The position numbers and the translations under genes are program-made. The notes below the pieces were generated by a model. That model saw only the letters and a program-made list of their open reading frames with translations, ran no database searches and was not told the origin of the DNA. A stretch of 64,000 nt of DNA from Pullulanibacillus pueri (GTDB taxonomy: Bacteria; Bacillota; Bacilli; Bacillales; Sporolactobacillaceae): NCBI RefSeq assembly GCF_014639255.1, contig NZ_BMFV01000018.1, positions 26,250-90,249 on the forward strand. The letters run 5' to 3'. Below are positions 8,626 to 17,504 of this stretch, one piece after another; position 1 is the stretch's first letter, and each line of letters starts with the position of its first letter.

Positions 8626-8993
8626 AATCCATTCAATTCCTTTTCGATGACTTTCTGCATCTCTTCGGTAACCTCGCCCCTTGCTTCTGCCTCCGTTTTT
8701 TCAGCAAAGTGTTGGGCTGGTTGATTAATAGTGCCATCATTAACAAATTTAGACCGCCATGCTGTATCTTTCCCAAAGTGCACCTGATATTCACCCAGAT
8801 CATTCACTCGGGATATTTCAACATCATCTATTAAGTGTTTTTCGGTGTCAGGATCATAAGGCGTATTTTCTTTAAGCTTATCCGCGACAATTTGAGCGCC
8901 TGCTTTTGCTGCCTTTTTACCGCCACTTTTAGTACGGGCTGCTAACTCTAAAAATTGTCTATCCAATCCACTATAATCAATCTCAGTGCTCAT
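8622..8993 (-). CDS. HK97 gp10-like head-tail neck protein
   Basis: The 123-residue protein contains AAKAGAQIVADKLKENTPYD, the helix and loop typical of HK97 gp10-family neck proteins, followed by GEYQVHFGKDTAWRSKFVNDGT and a C-terminal helix. Members sit at the head-tail interface. The gene overlaps both neighbours by 4 bases, pointing to coupled translation. Confidence 0.8.
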   Translation of the reverse strand: MSTEIDYSGLDRQFLELAARTKSGGKKAAKAGAQIVADKLKENTPYDPDTEKHLIDDVEISRVNDLGEYQVHFGKDTAWRSKFVNDGTINQPAQHFAEKTEAEARGEVTEEMQKVIEKELNGL

Positions 8994-9325
8994 GCTGTGA
9001 CCACCTCACAGATAATAACTTTCCATTCTTTTTTTGTTGTGTCGGGCGTGATGTCTTTAATTTGATAGGAATCATCGCCCCAAGATACGGTCATTTTGTT
9101 ATCAATCTCAAAGTCTTGTTGCTCTCGGATGACAAATGACGTAGTATTAACGACCTCATTCCCGATATTGGCCATGCGATCTGATAGTTTTTGAGTGATG
9201 ACCTTTGCCCAAACAGTAGCCACTGCTACATTCTGTGTTGTCGCAATACCATTGACCTTTACTGTTTTCTTGGCATTAAAGGTAATTCGCTCATTTAACT
9301 CTGATGGATCATTAACAAGTGGCAC
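8990..9325 (-). CDS. Head closure (head-tail joining) protein
   Basis: The 111-residue protein starts at GTG 9325 behind AGGAGG. It begins with LNERITF and contains VWAKVITQ and RMANIGNEVVNTTSFVIR, the signature of SPP1 gp16-type head-tail joining proteins. These proteins plug the connector after DNA packaging. The order capsid, connector, closure, neck, terminator is canonical. Confidence 0.8.
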   Translation of the reverse strand: MPLVNDPSELNERITFNAKKTVKVNGIATTQNVAVATVWAKVITQKLSDRMANIGNEVVNTTSFVIREQQDFEIDNKMTVSWGDDSYQIKDITPDTTKKEWKVIICEVVTA

Positions 9326-9328
9326 TGA

Positions 9329-9625
9329 TCATCCCTCCTGATCGGTCGTTGACATACCGCTTTTAAAACTTTTCAGAGACAAAATGATGCTCTGTAAAGA
9401 AAAATCAACAAGGTGAGACATGGTACCAACCAATGCAGCAGTACGATTCTGATACCAATGTGTGATCAGTATTTTCTGAGCTTGCTCATATAATTCAAGG
9501 TTGGCTGTTGAATCACAGCCAGCCCCTTTTAAATATTGATCTGATGATTTAATAAGAGAATTAATAAGGGCGTCATCTGCAGTAGAGTCCACCCTTAAAA
9601 AGTTCTTTACCTCTTGTAAATCCAT
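9329..9625 (-). CDS. Head-tail connector (gp6-like) protein
   Basis: The 98-residue helical protein starts MDLQEVKNFLRVDSTADDALI, typical of phage gp6-like DNA-packaging/connector proteins, which form a ring under the portal. It lies directly after the capsid and its frameshift extension; its ATG overlaps the extension's stop. Confidence 0.82.
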   Translation of the reverse strand: MDLQEVKNFLRVDSTADDALINSLIKSSDQYLKGAGCDSTANLELYEQAQKILITHWYQNRTAALVGTMSHLVDFSLQSIILSLKSFKSGMSTTDQEG

Positions 9626-9906
9626 TATTCACCACTTCCGGAAGAAGCAGATGTTGTTACCTCTAAAGCATTACTCAATTGCGATTCTACACCGTCGGCA
9701 CCAACCGCTTTGACTTGATAAGTATAGGTGGTTTCAGCAGTCAATCCGCTATCTGAATAGCTGGTTCCCACCCTCGTACCTATACTTGTCCCATCACGAT
9801 AGACCTCATAGTGATCAGCGTTTGCGACGGCATCCCAAGCTAATTTAACCGACGTATCGGTCACGTCACTTGATGTTAGCCCAGTTGGTGCGTCTAGGCT
9901 GCTGAC
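9625..9906 (-). CDS. Fibronectin type III extension of the capsid protein, reached by -1 frameshift
   Basis: The -1 frame after the slippery site gives 93 residues: VSSLDAPTGLTSSDVTDTSV, then KLAWDAVANADHYEVYRDGT and TTYTYQVKAVGADG, a complete fibronectin type III fold with the conserved Trp and Tyr. The frame has no plausible independent start: the first GTG (9864) lies inside the first strands of the domain and has no ribosome site. Ig-like and FN3 domains joined to phage capsid or tail proteins by frameshifting are a known phenomenon; they decorate the virion and may bind cell-surface sugars. Confidence 0.8.
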   Translation of the reverse strand, partial: VSSLDAPTGLTSSDVTDTSVKLAWDAVANADHYEVYRDGTSIGTRVGTSYSDSGLTAETTYTYQVKAVGADGVESQLSNALEVTTSASSGSGE

Positions 9907-11114
9907 TTTTTTGCAATTCTAAACGCTGATTTCAGCTTGATTTGGTGATCAAACCACGCCGTAACAACAAATTGCTCAATACCTGTTTTAACGTCTTTGT
10001 CCCGATCATAAAGCGCCCCGAGATCATAGTTAAAGTGAGAATAGCTAAAATCACCAACAATAGGATTAACCGCAGAGTCACAGAATACAACAGGTTTCCC
10101 AAGCACTTGCTCAGGTTGAGCTGTATACAAAGTGGTACTCCCATTCGCAAGATCCTTGATAATATTCTTATAGTCTTGGTACCGCATGACAATTGTTGCA
10201 TTTTCGCGGTAATCTTCGTGTAGATCGGAAATCGCATCTGTGATGGCATCATACATGTTGGCTGCTGTGATTTCGGAAATACCAGCGCCATAAAACGACA
10301 TATGCTCTTCACCCGTTTTTGGCTCAGTAGCAAAAGCGACTTTCTTCTCTTTCGCAGCGACACCCGATTGTAATGCTGATTCTGTAGCTGCTACTAAATT
10401 GGCCTCTGAGCCATTAATAACTGTTTCAGATAGGCCCGCAAAGACCTTAAATTTATTCCGGCCAAAAGTAACAACATCGCCAGTCTCTTCAAGCTCTTTC
10501 GCTGTTGCTTTATCAGCAATAAAATCGTCATCATCAAGAGTAAAGGACAATTTAGGGATTTCCAGATTAGTAATCTGAGTCAAAGTAGAGATTTGACGCA
10601 ATGGATTTTTAACCAAAGGCTCCATTAAAATATCTGTGGACACTGTCTTTGGCAGGAATTTGTTTCCTCCTGTACTATCATCATCCCCCAAGACTGCAAC
10701 GACATCGTTAGGAATCTGCTTGCGTTGCATAACAGATCGGATTAATTCCGCTTTAGCTTTAACGACTTTGGCTTCTGGGTCATTAATATTTTTAAGATCG
10801 CTCGAAGCCTTAGAAGCTGCTTGCTGAAGCTTTGCTTGCTGCTCTTTTTCCAGCTCATCATGTTGTTGTTTAATGACATCAAAGCGCATCTTTAGATCAT
10901 CACGCGAGCGTTGCAATGCCTGAATATCCTCTGAGGATTTTGCAGGGTCAATGGCCGCCGCTGAAAGTTCCCCCTCCATTTTTTGGAGTTGCTGACCAAC
11001 AGTAGCCATATTCTGCTTTAATTCAAACAGCGTCGGGTCACTAAAAAACTGCAAATTTAACTTTCTTTGATTCTTCTGTTTTACTACTCTGAACAATTCT
11101 TTACTTTTTGTCAT
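9894..11114 (-). CDS. Major capsid protein, HK97 fold
   Basis: The 406-residue protein has an N-terminal KLNLQFF segment, a coiled-coil scaffolding (delta) domain to about residue 120 and an HK97-type shell domain with KTVSTDILMEPLVKNPLRQIST and a C-terminal VVTAWFDHQIKLKSAFRIAKK. The upstream protease would remove the delta domain. The gene overlaps the protease gene by 4 bases. Its last codons carry a -1 slippery site, so a fraction of subunits should end in an FN3 domain (about 496 residues). Confidence 0.93.
   Translation of the reverse strand: MTKSKELFRVVKQKNQRKLNLQFFSDPTLFELKQNMATVGQQLQKMEGELSAAAIDPAKSSEDIQALQRSRDDLKMRFDVIKQQHDELEKEQQAKLQQAASKASSDLKNINDPEAKVVKAKAELIRSVMQRKQIPNDVVAVLGDDDSTGGNKFLPKTVSTDILMEPLVKNPLRQISTLTQITNLEIPKLSFTLDDDDFIADKATAKELEETGDVVTFGRNKFKVFAGLSETVINGSEANLVAATESALQSGVAAKEKKVAFATEPKTGEEHMSFYGAGISEITAANMYDAITDAISDLHEDYRENATIVMRYQDYKNIIKDLANGSTTLYTAQPEQVLGKPVVFCDSAVNPIVGDFSYSHFNYDLGALYDRDKDVKTGIEQFVVTAWFDHQIKLKSAFRIAKKSAA
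9906..9912 (-). other. -1 frameshift slippery site at the end of the capsid gene
   Basis: The capsid frame reads GCA AAA AAG TCA GCA GCC TAG. The heptamer A AAA AAG is in the exact phase for a -1 slip, four codons before the stop. The -1 frame then runs into a full FN3 domain. Confidence 0.82.
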
Positions 11115-11896
11115 TTGTACATTCCTCCTAGAATGGTTTCTAAATATGCTTGATTTGCTTTTGCCTCATCAGCGATTCGTTGACGTAATGCCATCTCGTC
11201 TGCGCTGATTGTTGTTTTAGGATTGTCTATCAGACTTTGAGGGACATTTTTATAACGCTGGAAGAGATCAGAGTTAATCGATGCCGCCATTTGATTTTCA
11301 CTTTCAACGACATCGCATAATCCAAATTCAAACGCCTGATCCGCTGATAGCCAAGTTTCGGCATCGAGCATTCCTTGCAATTTTTCCTCAGTGAGCTTAT
11401 CTCCTGCTTTTTGCATATAAGACTGAAAAGCAGACCCGGCAATACGATCCAAATCATCGGCCTGTTTACGTAGTTCTGTAGCATTTCCAATAGCAAAAGT
11501 CCAAGGATTATGAATCATAAGCATGCTGTTTTTTGGCATATAAATAGTGTCTCCCGCCATAGCGATGACACTTGCGATTGATGCCGCTAACGCATCAACA
11601 TGTACGTTTACTTTAGCCTTATGTCGCTTGAGCATGTTATGAATGGCAATACCTTCAAAAACACTGCCACCCGGTGAATTAATATAAAGATTTAGCGTTG
11701 ACACATCGCCTAATTGATCTAAATCTCCCTTGAAACTCGATGCTGTTGTGTCTGATTCATTCCAACGATAGCTCGTGATATCTCCATAAATAAAGATGTC
11801 CGCCTCATTTGATTTATCAGACGACATTTTCATATCCCAAAATTTTTTAGGATTTTTTTCACCGAAAAACTGTAAGTTTAGCTTTGGCCTTCCCAC
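11111..11896 (-). CDS. Prohead maturation protease, ClpP-like (S14 family)
   Basis: From the GTG at 11896 (AAAGGGGGTGA upstream) the protein has 261 residues; a longer frame to 11935 lacks a ribosome site. NSPGGSVFEGIAI, LAASIASVIAMAGD with the catalytic Ser and MLMIHNPW with the catalytic His are the ClpP active-site motifs. These proteases cut the scaffold part of HK97-type capsids during maturation. The N-terminus repeats the KLNLQFF segment seen in the capsid protein. Confidence 0.9.
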   Translation of the reverse strand: MGRPKLNLQFFGEKNPKKFWDMKMSSDKSNEADIFIYGDITSYRWNESDTTASSFKGDLDQLGDVSTLNLYINSPGGSVFEGIAIHNMLKRHKAKVNVHVDALAASIASVIAMAGDTIYMPKNSMLMIHNPWTFAIGNATELRKQADDLDRIAGSAFQSYMQKAGDKLTEEKLQGMLDAETWLSADQAFEFGLCDVVESENQMAASINSDLFQRYKNVPQSLIDNPKTTISADEMALRQRIADEAKANQAYLETILGGMYK

Positions 11897-11935
11897 TAAC
11901 CACTCACCCCCTTTCAAGGCAAAATAAAAAAACAC

Positions 11936-13150
11936 TCACTGAGTGCTATCAAAATTTGAGCTATGACTTTTTCTTTCTCTCGGATCCATCTCTAGTGGGT
12001 ACATATCCCCTGAAATCCAAAGTTCGTCTGCTTTTCCAGCACGTGGTGGCAAGTCCTCATACTGCCGTACCTCATCGCGGCTCATCCACCCGTCACGTAA
12101 AGCATTGTGGTAAAAAGCGGTTTGAGATGCTGTATCCCCCCTCAATAGCGCTTTAACATTAAACTTAAAATAGTAACCCGCTTTCCTTTCTTCAGGTGTC
12201 AGTAATTTGCGGTTAAATTCCTGCTCATACTGTCGGACAATTGGCATCAGGGTAAGCTGTACAAACATCCTCATCAGTTGTTCGTTACTTGCATAGTTTT
12301 GACCCTCAGTGTCATTAAGCATGATGACAGGCATATTATAAACATTTGCTACACGTGACTTAGTAATCCGCTCAGATTGAAACGTATCTGCAGCAACATA
12401 TTTCCTCTCAAATTGTTGGATATCGACTCCAGGCTCTTTAAATAAGACACCGCCATTATCTTGATAAAATCGCTTAAAATCCTCGATAATTTCTTGACGC
12501 TTATCAGTGTCAACGTTTTGCCCATATTCCAAAATAAATGAGTATGCCGCTCCCTGCATTTCTTTTAAGCTAAACTCGCGGACCGCCTTATCATAATCCG
12601 TGGAATTGGTCAGGACTTTTATTGGATTGATACCCTTTAATCCACCTGACCCCACAATATGCTTAACATGCAACATGTCCAAATTGTGAATATAGTAGGT
12701 ATTATTATCTCCTATTACTTGATACCACAATTCGTTGGTCTCTCGTTCAATTACCGGCTCTACAAAATCTGGATTTAAAGGTGTGATTCGAGAAACTTGC
12801 ATTCGGATATCCCGTTCGATTAATGCATAAGCATTTCCTCTTTCATCTCTCATGGTCTCCATATTCCTTATAAGATCAAACGATGTCATGTTTTGGTTTG
12901 GTGAATTTAACAAAACATCAGATGTCGTATTGGAAACCACATCATAATTTTTGTACATCTTCAAGGGCAAAGAGGCTAAGCTGTTAGAAAGACGCGTAAC
13001 AACACTAAAAATGGTTTCATTGGTTGCTAACTTAGAATTATCAATGCCCCAGAAGGTATGGCCAAACCAATTCGTAAAATCAAAGGTGCTTCCTTTCCAA
13101 CTTATAATCGCTGCTCGGATAGATCGCCGTATCCTACTAGTCCACTTCAC
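11936..13150 (-). CDS. Portal protein, HK97 family
   Basis: The 404-residue protein carries LSNSLASLPLKMYK, ALIERDIRMQVSRITPLNP and MPVIMLNDTEG, hallmarks of HK97-type portals, the twelve-subunit ring at the packaging vertex. It lies between the large terminase and the protease. An amphipathic basic N-terminus (RIRRSIRAAI) is usual for the group. Confidence 0.92.
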   Translation of the reverse strand: MKWTSRIRRSIRAAIISWKGSTFDFTNWFGHTFWGIDNSKLATNETIFSVVTRLSNSLASLPLKMYKNYDVVSNTTSDVLLNSPNQNMTSFDLIRNMETMRDERGNAYALIERDIRMQVSRITPLNPDFVEPVIERETNELWYQVIGDNNTYYIHNLDMLHVKHIVGSGGLKGINPIKVLTNSTDYDKAVREFSLKEMQGAAYSFILEYGQNVDTDKRQEIIEDFKRFYQDNGGVLFKEPGVDIQQFERKYVAADTFQSERITKSRVANVYNMPVIMLNDTEGQNYASNEQLMRMFVQLTLMPIVRQYEQEFNRKLLTPEERKAGYYFKFNVKALLRGDTASQTAFYHNALRDGWMSRDEVRQYEDLPPRAGKADELWISGDMYPLEMDPRERKSHSSNFDSTQ

Positions 13151-13168
13151 AAAATGATCACCACCTTT

Positions 13169-14953
13169 CTAAGCTAATAAATCCCTCATTGTGATAGCTT
13201 TGATCTTACCGCTACCCGATGGCTTAATAAGTAAATCAACTGTTTCGGTATGTGCGTTAAGAGCAGCTGCAAATCCATCAATCTTTCGATTGGCATTTTG
13301 TTTCGTTGGCATCCAATTGTCATTGCGATCTTTAACTAGCCGCACGTTATTGAGATACCATTGAAACATTTTATTCCTATTGAAAATCACTTTTCCATCG
13401 AGCAACAATTCTTTAAAGTTTTGCATCGGCCCACCTAAAGTCAAAAATCCCTGTCTTACTTCTTTTGTTTTAAATCCATGATTTTCAATTGCTTTATTAA
13501 GATAGAGCGCCTTTGCTTTGTCATAGGCAATCATCTTAATTCTATATTTTTCAGCTTGTTCCACAAACCAATCAAAAACATATTCATAATTGACATAATC
13601 ACCGGGAATGACTGTTAAATATCCGGCTTGTTTCCATTCGTCCAGTCTTTGAGGGTTGCTATCCCTGTCATATCTAGCCTGTGGAATCCAAGAATGACAA
13701 AGGATAAATACAGAACCATCATCCAAAGGAAATTCAAGAGCTGCAGCTGTAAAATCCTCTGTTTCTGAAAGATCGTACCCTGCGATACATTCCCTGTTTT
13801 TCAGAGTTTCTAAATCGATGACCTTGTTATTTTTCTTAATGGTCGCGATGTCCACAAACGACAGTTCGTCGACATCTGAGAAGATGTTAAACTGCTTTGT
13901 CATCCAGTCTGCGCGTTCTTGGGGACTTCTTTTGTCCTTTTTCCAGTCGGAAACAAGGTTAACAAAATCCATTAACCCAATATTAGGATTAGCTTTAATC
14001 CACAATTCAGGATGATCGGCTTCTTCAGGCTTGTCTAATTTGGCAACGTAATAAAAAGTACGCTCGTCTAAATTATCTTCAAGGTTGTCCAAGCAATCTT
14101 TTGCCTGTTCTATATAGGTCATTAGTGGCCCATCTAAAACATATCCTGCCGTTGTAATGTAGATAATAAGTGGCTGTTTTCTCGCTCCACGAGACTTTTT
14201 AATGACATTGATCAATTTAAAATTCTTAAATTCGTGAATTTCGTCGAAAATTCCTAGATGAGTATTTAATCCATCAAGTCGTTTACTATCGGAAGCCCGT
14301 GCCTGGATCTCTGCAAACTTTTCAGTGTACTTAATCTTATTTCTTTGGGCCTTATACCGTTTTGATAAATATGGAGATTTCTCCACCATCGCTTTGGCTT
14401 CATCGAAAAGTTCATGTGCCTGTTGTTCAGCATTTGCCAAAACATAAATACGGGCACCGTTTTCGTTATCGAAGCCTAACATATAGTTAGAAAGGCCAGA
14501 AATGAGGGTTGTTTTACCGTTTTTCCTTCCAACCATATCAAGCGCTTCACGAAATCGTCGAATGCCTGTATCTTTATGAACCCACCCAAAAAGGGACCCG
14601 ATCACAAAGTGTTGCCAAGGTTGCAACACCAATTGATCAAAGTCCCCTTTTGAAGGTTTACATTTTTTTTCAATGAAACGGATTGGTCGATGACCTTTCT
14701 CTTCATCAAATATCCAAGGAAAGTCATCTGTTCCCTGCCGTTCCAGGTCTCTCATGTGCCGTTTGGCCGCTAGAATATTTTCTTCACTTGCCGGAATAGA
14801 CCCGTCAATAAGTCTTTCAGCATACCAAGTTGTCAATAGCTCAGGATAGGGCCTCTCTAATATTGCCCCCCAGCTTTTTTGTTCTGCAAGATAATTTGAC
14901 CACCATTTTTCTAGCTCAGTATAGCTCATCTCCAAAAGAGAGCTAGAAGTCAT
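13169..14953 (-). CDS. Terminase large subunit
   Basis: The 594-residue protein has a Walker A motif (GRKNGKTT, near residue 145), a Walker B (LGIFDEIHEF) and a C-terminal nuclease part starting at IAGYDLSETEDFTA, where the first metal-binding Asp is expected. It is the ATP-driven DNA packaging motor and nuclease. It overlaps the small subunit gene by 11 bases. Confidence 0.94.
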   Translation of the reverse strand: MTSSSLLEMSYTELEKWWSNYLAEQKSWGAILERPYPELLTTWYAERLIDGSIPASEENILAAKRHMRDLERQGTDDFPWIFDEEKGHRPIRFIEKKCKPSKGDFDQLVLQPWQHFVIGSLFGWVHKDTGIRRFREALDMVGRKNGKTTLISGLSNYMLGFDNENGARIYVLANAEQQAHELFDEAKAMVEKSPYLSKRYKAQRNKIKYTEKFAEIQARASDSKRLDGLNTHLGIFDEIHEFKNFKLINVIKKSRGARKQPLIIYITTAGYVLDGPLMTYIEQAKDCLDNLEDNLDERTFYYVAKLDKPEEADHPELWIKANPNIGLMDFVNLVSDWKKDKRSPQERADWMTKQFNIFSDVDELSFVDIATIKKNNKVIDLETLKNRECIAGYDLSETEDFTAAALEFPLDDGSVFILCHSWIPQARYDRDSNPQRLDEWKQAGYLTVIPGDYVNYEYVFDWFVEQAEKYRIKMIAYDKAKALYLNKAIENHGFKTKEVRQGFLTLGGPMQNFKELLLDGKVIFNRNKMFQWYLNNVRLVKDRNDNWMPTKQNANRKIDGFAAALNAHTETVDLLIKPSGSGKIKAITMRDLLA

Positions 14954-15395
14954 CTTCTTCCCCGTCGTCGCTTTCTAAATTAATGGCCAATCTTGCTCTT
15001 GCAGCTGGTGACAATCCTAAATCGGATCCTAATGACCTCATTTGTGAGGCTGCATCTTTCATACGGATAAAAAATGGATTAGGTTTTCCATCAATCCACA
15101 TCCCCTTTGCTTTAACCTGCCTTTTAAAAGACAAATACTGAGAATAAGCATCGCAATAAAGGGCTAAATGAGTAACATCCGCATCATTGATAAGCTCGAC
15201 TTCCAGAAGTAATTTTGCTAATCTCTCAAACTCTTTTTTCGCTTTTTGGTTGAGCCAAGCAGGTGGGATAACATGCTCAGCACTCATTTTCATCTTTTCT
15301 TCTTGTTCAGCCCGTCTTTTTAATTGTTCAACGTTCTTTTTCGCAGGATTTCCCTCTACAAGCTGTAATCGTGCGGATTTTGCTGGCGTTGGCAT
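14943..15395 (-). CDS. Terminase small subunit, P27 family
   Basis: The 150-residue protein begins PTPAKSARLQLVEGNPAKK and has IPPAWLNQKAKKEFERLA plus DVTHLALYCDAYSQYL, typical of P27-family small terminases. These recognise the packaging start site. The acidic tail (ESDDGEEDDF) overlaps the large subunit gene. The HNH nuclease gene lies upstream across a 147-bp gap. Confidence 0.9.
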   Translation of the reverse strand: MPTPAKSARLQLVEGNPAKKNVEQLKRRAEQEEKMKMSAEHVIPPAWLNQKAKKEFERLAKLLLEVELINDADVTHLALYCDAYSQYLSFKRQVKAKGMWIDGKPNPFFIRMKDAASQMRSLGSDLGLSPAARARLAINLESDDGEEDDF

Positions 15396-15542
15396 ATTAT
15401 CACCACCTTTCTAAAATGTAAAATAATGTATTTATAAAACCTTTTTAAAAAATCTGATCGGCGGTTTTATTGTAGAGTTGGGGGCACGCCGTTCCTAAGA
15501 ATACATGGATGCAAAAATTTTGGGTAGGGGGGTACCCCTCTG
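15396..15542. other. Gap between HNH and TerS genes; candidate cos site
   Basis: This non-coding gap holds TAGGGGGGTACCCCTC at 15525-15540, with the near-palindrome GGGGTACCCC, next to an A/T tract (AAAAATTTTG). In phages with HNH plus P27-type terminase, the cohesive-end site usually lies just before terS. No cut position can be derived from the sequence alone. Confidence 0.4.
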
Positions 15543-15842
15543 TTAAAAAATGTCAGGGTTTCCCATCTCCTTGTGAACCTTAATTTTCATCTTCTTCTTG
15601 CGCTTTCCTCCACCCTTTTCGGGGTGCTCCTTGTTGTGACACGATGGACAGATCGTCTCAAGGTTATTGATGTCCAAAGCCAAGTCAGGACGCTCGTCCA
15701 ATGGCTCAATGTGGTGGACGATGTTCGCTGGTGTCAGCTTGTCATGCCTTAGACATTCCTGACATAGATAGTGATCTCGTTTTAATACAATTGCCCTACA
15801 CTTTAACCAAGCTACCGATTTATAAAATGCTGTATCGGTCAT
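15543..15842 (-). CDS. HNH endonuclease, packaging-associated
   Basis: The 99-residue protein has the HNH zinc core: CQECLRHD, IVHHIEPLDERPDLALD and LETICPSCHNKEHP. The four Cys bind a structural zinc and His-His with the later Asn and His form the active site. HNH proteins next to terminase genes assist cos cleavage in many phages. The start overlaps the stop of the upstream gene (ATGA). Confidence 0.92.
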   Translation of the reverse strand: MTDTAFYKSVAWLKCRAIVLKRDHYLCQECLRHDKLTPANIVHHIEPLDERPDLALDINNLETICPSCHNKEHPEKGGGKRKKKMKIKVHKEMGNPDIF

Positions 15843-16555
15843 TTTAGGAATCTGTATACAGCATTCCCTTTGTTATCATAAACATTGATTATTTCTTCTG
15901 GTGGATTATGTTCAATCACTTTAGTATTCGGTGGCTTATCATAGTCCGCATGTTTGATCTTAATGTGTGTTGGGCTAAAACTTTCGGTATTGGTATTCCA
16001 ATCGATCCCGACATGTACTAGATCAGTGATCTCTTCACCATTATAAAAAACTTTAGGGACAGCATTGATATCTTCCAATGTGATTTTAAGAAGTGGTTGC
16101 TTTGGCTTGTTGTTGTTGTTGTTGTTGTTGTGCGATTTATATTTATTAATCTTCCAAACATCAACAAAGGCGCCATTACATTTCGGACATACTCTAACTT
16201 CGGAATAATCTTGTTTGGTAGCTTGGACGTTTTCTGTGTGCCCACAGCTTAAGCAACCGTATCTGACTCGTGATAGCTTAGGAGGATTAAACAAAAGATT
16301 ATCAACGAAACTCCTAAATTCATCAGGTGGTAAAAAGTCATAATAAGATCCAAACCGTTGGTAGACATATTCTCTAAGGTATTCGTATCTCGATTTACCA
16401 CGTTTATATTCGATGTGATTAACCGTTTCGTTAAACGGCTTAGGGAATATAGGACCGTCGCATATAGGACAATTCAATCCGTCAATATTGTGTTTACCAG
16501 CGTCGATGATAGCTTTACATCTGTCGTTCATACACTCAAGTTGTATTTTACTCAT
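15839..16555 (-). CDS. Phage protein with two zinc-ribbon modules and an Asn tract, unknown function
   Basis: The start at 16555 (MSKIQLEC) has GGGAG upstream; the frame also runs to 16582. The protein of 238 residues has a CMNDRC...CPIC knuckle pair, then YGCLSCGHTE...CPKCNG, so two zinc ribbons in its first two thirds. A run of seven Asn, encoded by a trinucleotide repeat at about 16109-16130, links to a beta-rich C-terminal domain. It lies between late-regulator and HNH genes. No family is recognised. Confidence 0.65.
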   Translation of the reverse strand: MSKIQLECMNDRCKAIIDAGKHNIDGLNCPICDGPIFPKPFNETVNHIEYKRGKSRYEYLREYVYQRFGSYYDFLPPDEFRSFVDNLLFNPPKLSRVRYGCLSCGHTENVQATKQDYSEVRVCPKCNGAFVDVWKINKYKSHNNNNNNNKPKQPLLKITLEDINAVPKVFYNGEEITDLVHVGIDWNTNTESFSPTHIKIKHADYDKPPNTKVIEHNPPEEIINVYDNKGNAVYRFLK

Positions 16556-16617
16556 AGGATTAACATCTCCCTTCAGAATCACTGGCGGTCTCTGATTCCC
16601 TCACGTGAGTGACTCAG

Positions 16618-16881
16618 TTAATACCCGCTTTTAATCTGGCAATCTGGACATTTCATTTCAATAAAGCCTTTTACTTTATCAGCCCGTTGTGCTGAATTTC
16701 CTGTTATTCTTTTCATTCTGTCGTGCCCGCATGAATGGTGGATATTTTCTCTTGATGAACCGTATCTAATATGTGCGTCCACTAAAGCTAGAACACTTGG
16801 AAAATATGGAATGCTCTTTTCTTTTATTAGAGTTTCAATAACAAAGCATATAAAAATAAATATTTTTCTCGTGACACCCAC
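16618..16881 (-). CDS. Small putative zinc-binding phage protein, start uncertain
   Basis: The frame codes for up to 87 residues. The C-terminal half has HHSCGHDRMKRI and MKCPDCQIKSGY, a possible zinc ribbon. The N-terminal hydrophobic stretch may not be translated, because no ribosome site precedes the GTG at 16881. It stands between the ArpU-type regulator and the zinc-ribbon gene. The function is unknown. Confidence 0.4.
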   Translation of the reverse strand: MGVTRKIFIFICFVIETLIKEKSIPYFPSVLALVDAHIRYGSSRENIHHSCGHDRMKRITGNSAQRADKVKGFIEMKCPDCQIKSGY

Positions 16882-16908
16882 CGCCCATCACGTATATTTC
16901 TTCATGGT

Positions 16909-16977
16909 AAAAAAGCACCGTCGACTACTCTACTTCGGAGGATTACTCCTACTCTTTTCGCCGCTGATAGGTGCTTT
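16909..16977 (-). terminator. Terminator-like hairpin after the late regulator gene
   Basis: On the minus strand AAGCACC and GGTGCTT close a large imperfect hairpin, followed by TTTTTTAC. An inner GGAG...CTCC stem lies in the loop. It would separate early from late transcripts. Confidence 0.55.
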
Positions 16978-17053
16978 ATCACTTACCTAATTATTCCACG
17001 CTATCATGATATCACATTTTTGTAGGCCATTTGCACAAGTTTTGCACACGATT

Positions 17054-17491
17054 CTATTGCCAACCTATTTTTACGGCGATTAACGTTACTATTTCATGGC
17101 GGTATTTCCTAAGTGTATTTCTGTGAACATGGCAAAAGTCTGCCACCTCTGCCCAAGTTCTACCCTGACGATCCCAATATCCTTTTTCTATAACCTTGCG
17201 GTGTCCAGAAGAAACTTGATTATAAGTGCTATCGATAGCCGAAACAATTTCCTCTAAATTCCTAAGTTTAATATCCGACATCAAACGTGTTGCCATCCGT
17301 TCAGTGGGTCTCCCTGGCTCTCTAACCGAATTTGGCCCTTTGACGACATTAATCTGTTCTGGGTTCTCATCAAAAGGATTCATAATTTCTTCTCGGCGGC
17401 GCTGGATTTCTTTTTTTGTTTCATGGTAACCGTATAGTTCCGCTTCAATATGTTTAAATGTTGCTGGCTTTAGTTTCATTACTGCGGTCAT
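17054..17491 (-). CDS. ArpU/RinA-type late transcription regulator
   Basis: The 145-residue protein has a basic middle and a C-terminal sigma-like helix-turn-helix, YWDRQGRTWAEVADFCHVHR followed by NTLRKYRHEIV. Gene size, HTH and position just before the packaging genes match the ArpU family of phage late regulators, which switch on packaging and lysis transcription. Confidence 0.75.
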   Translation of the reverse strand: MTAVMKLKPATFKHIEAELYGYHETKKEIQRRREEIMNPFDENPEQINVVKGPNSVREPGRPTERMATRLMSDIKLRNLEEIVSAIDSTYNQVSSGHRKVIEKGYWDRQGRTWAEVADFCHVHRNTLRKYRHEIVTLIAVKIGWQ

Positions 17492-17504
17492 TAACTCACC
17501 TCAT

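Noticed and set aside
9625..9864. Independent FN3-domain gene starting at GTG 9864
   Set aside because: The GTG lies inside the domain, has no ribosome site, and the upstream part of the fold is encoded in the same frame back to a slippery site.
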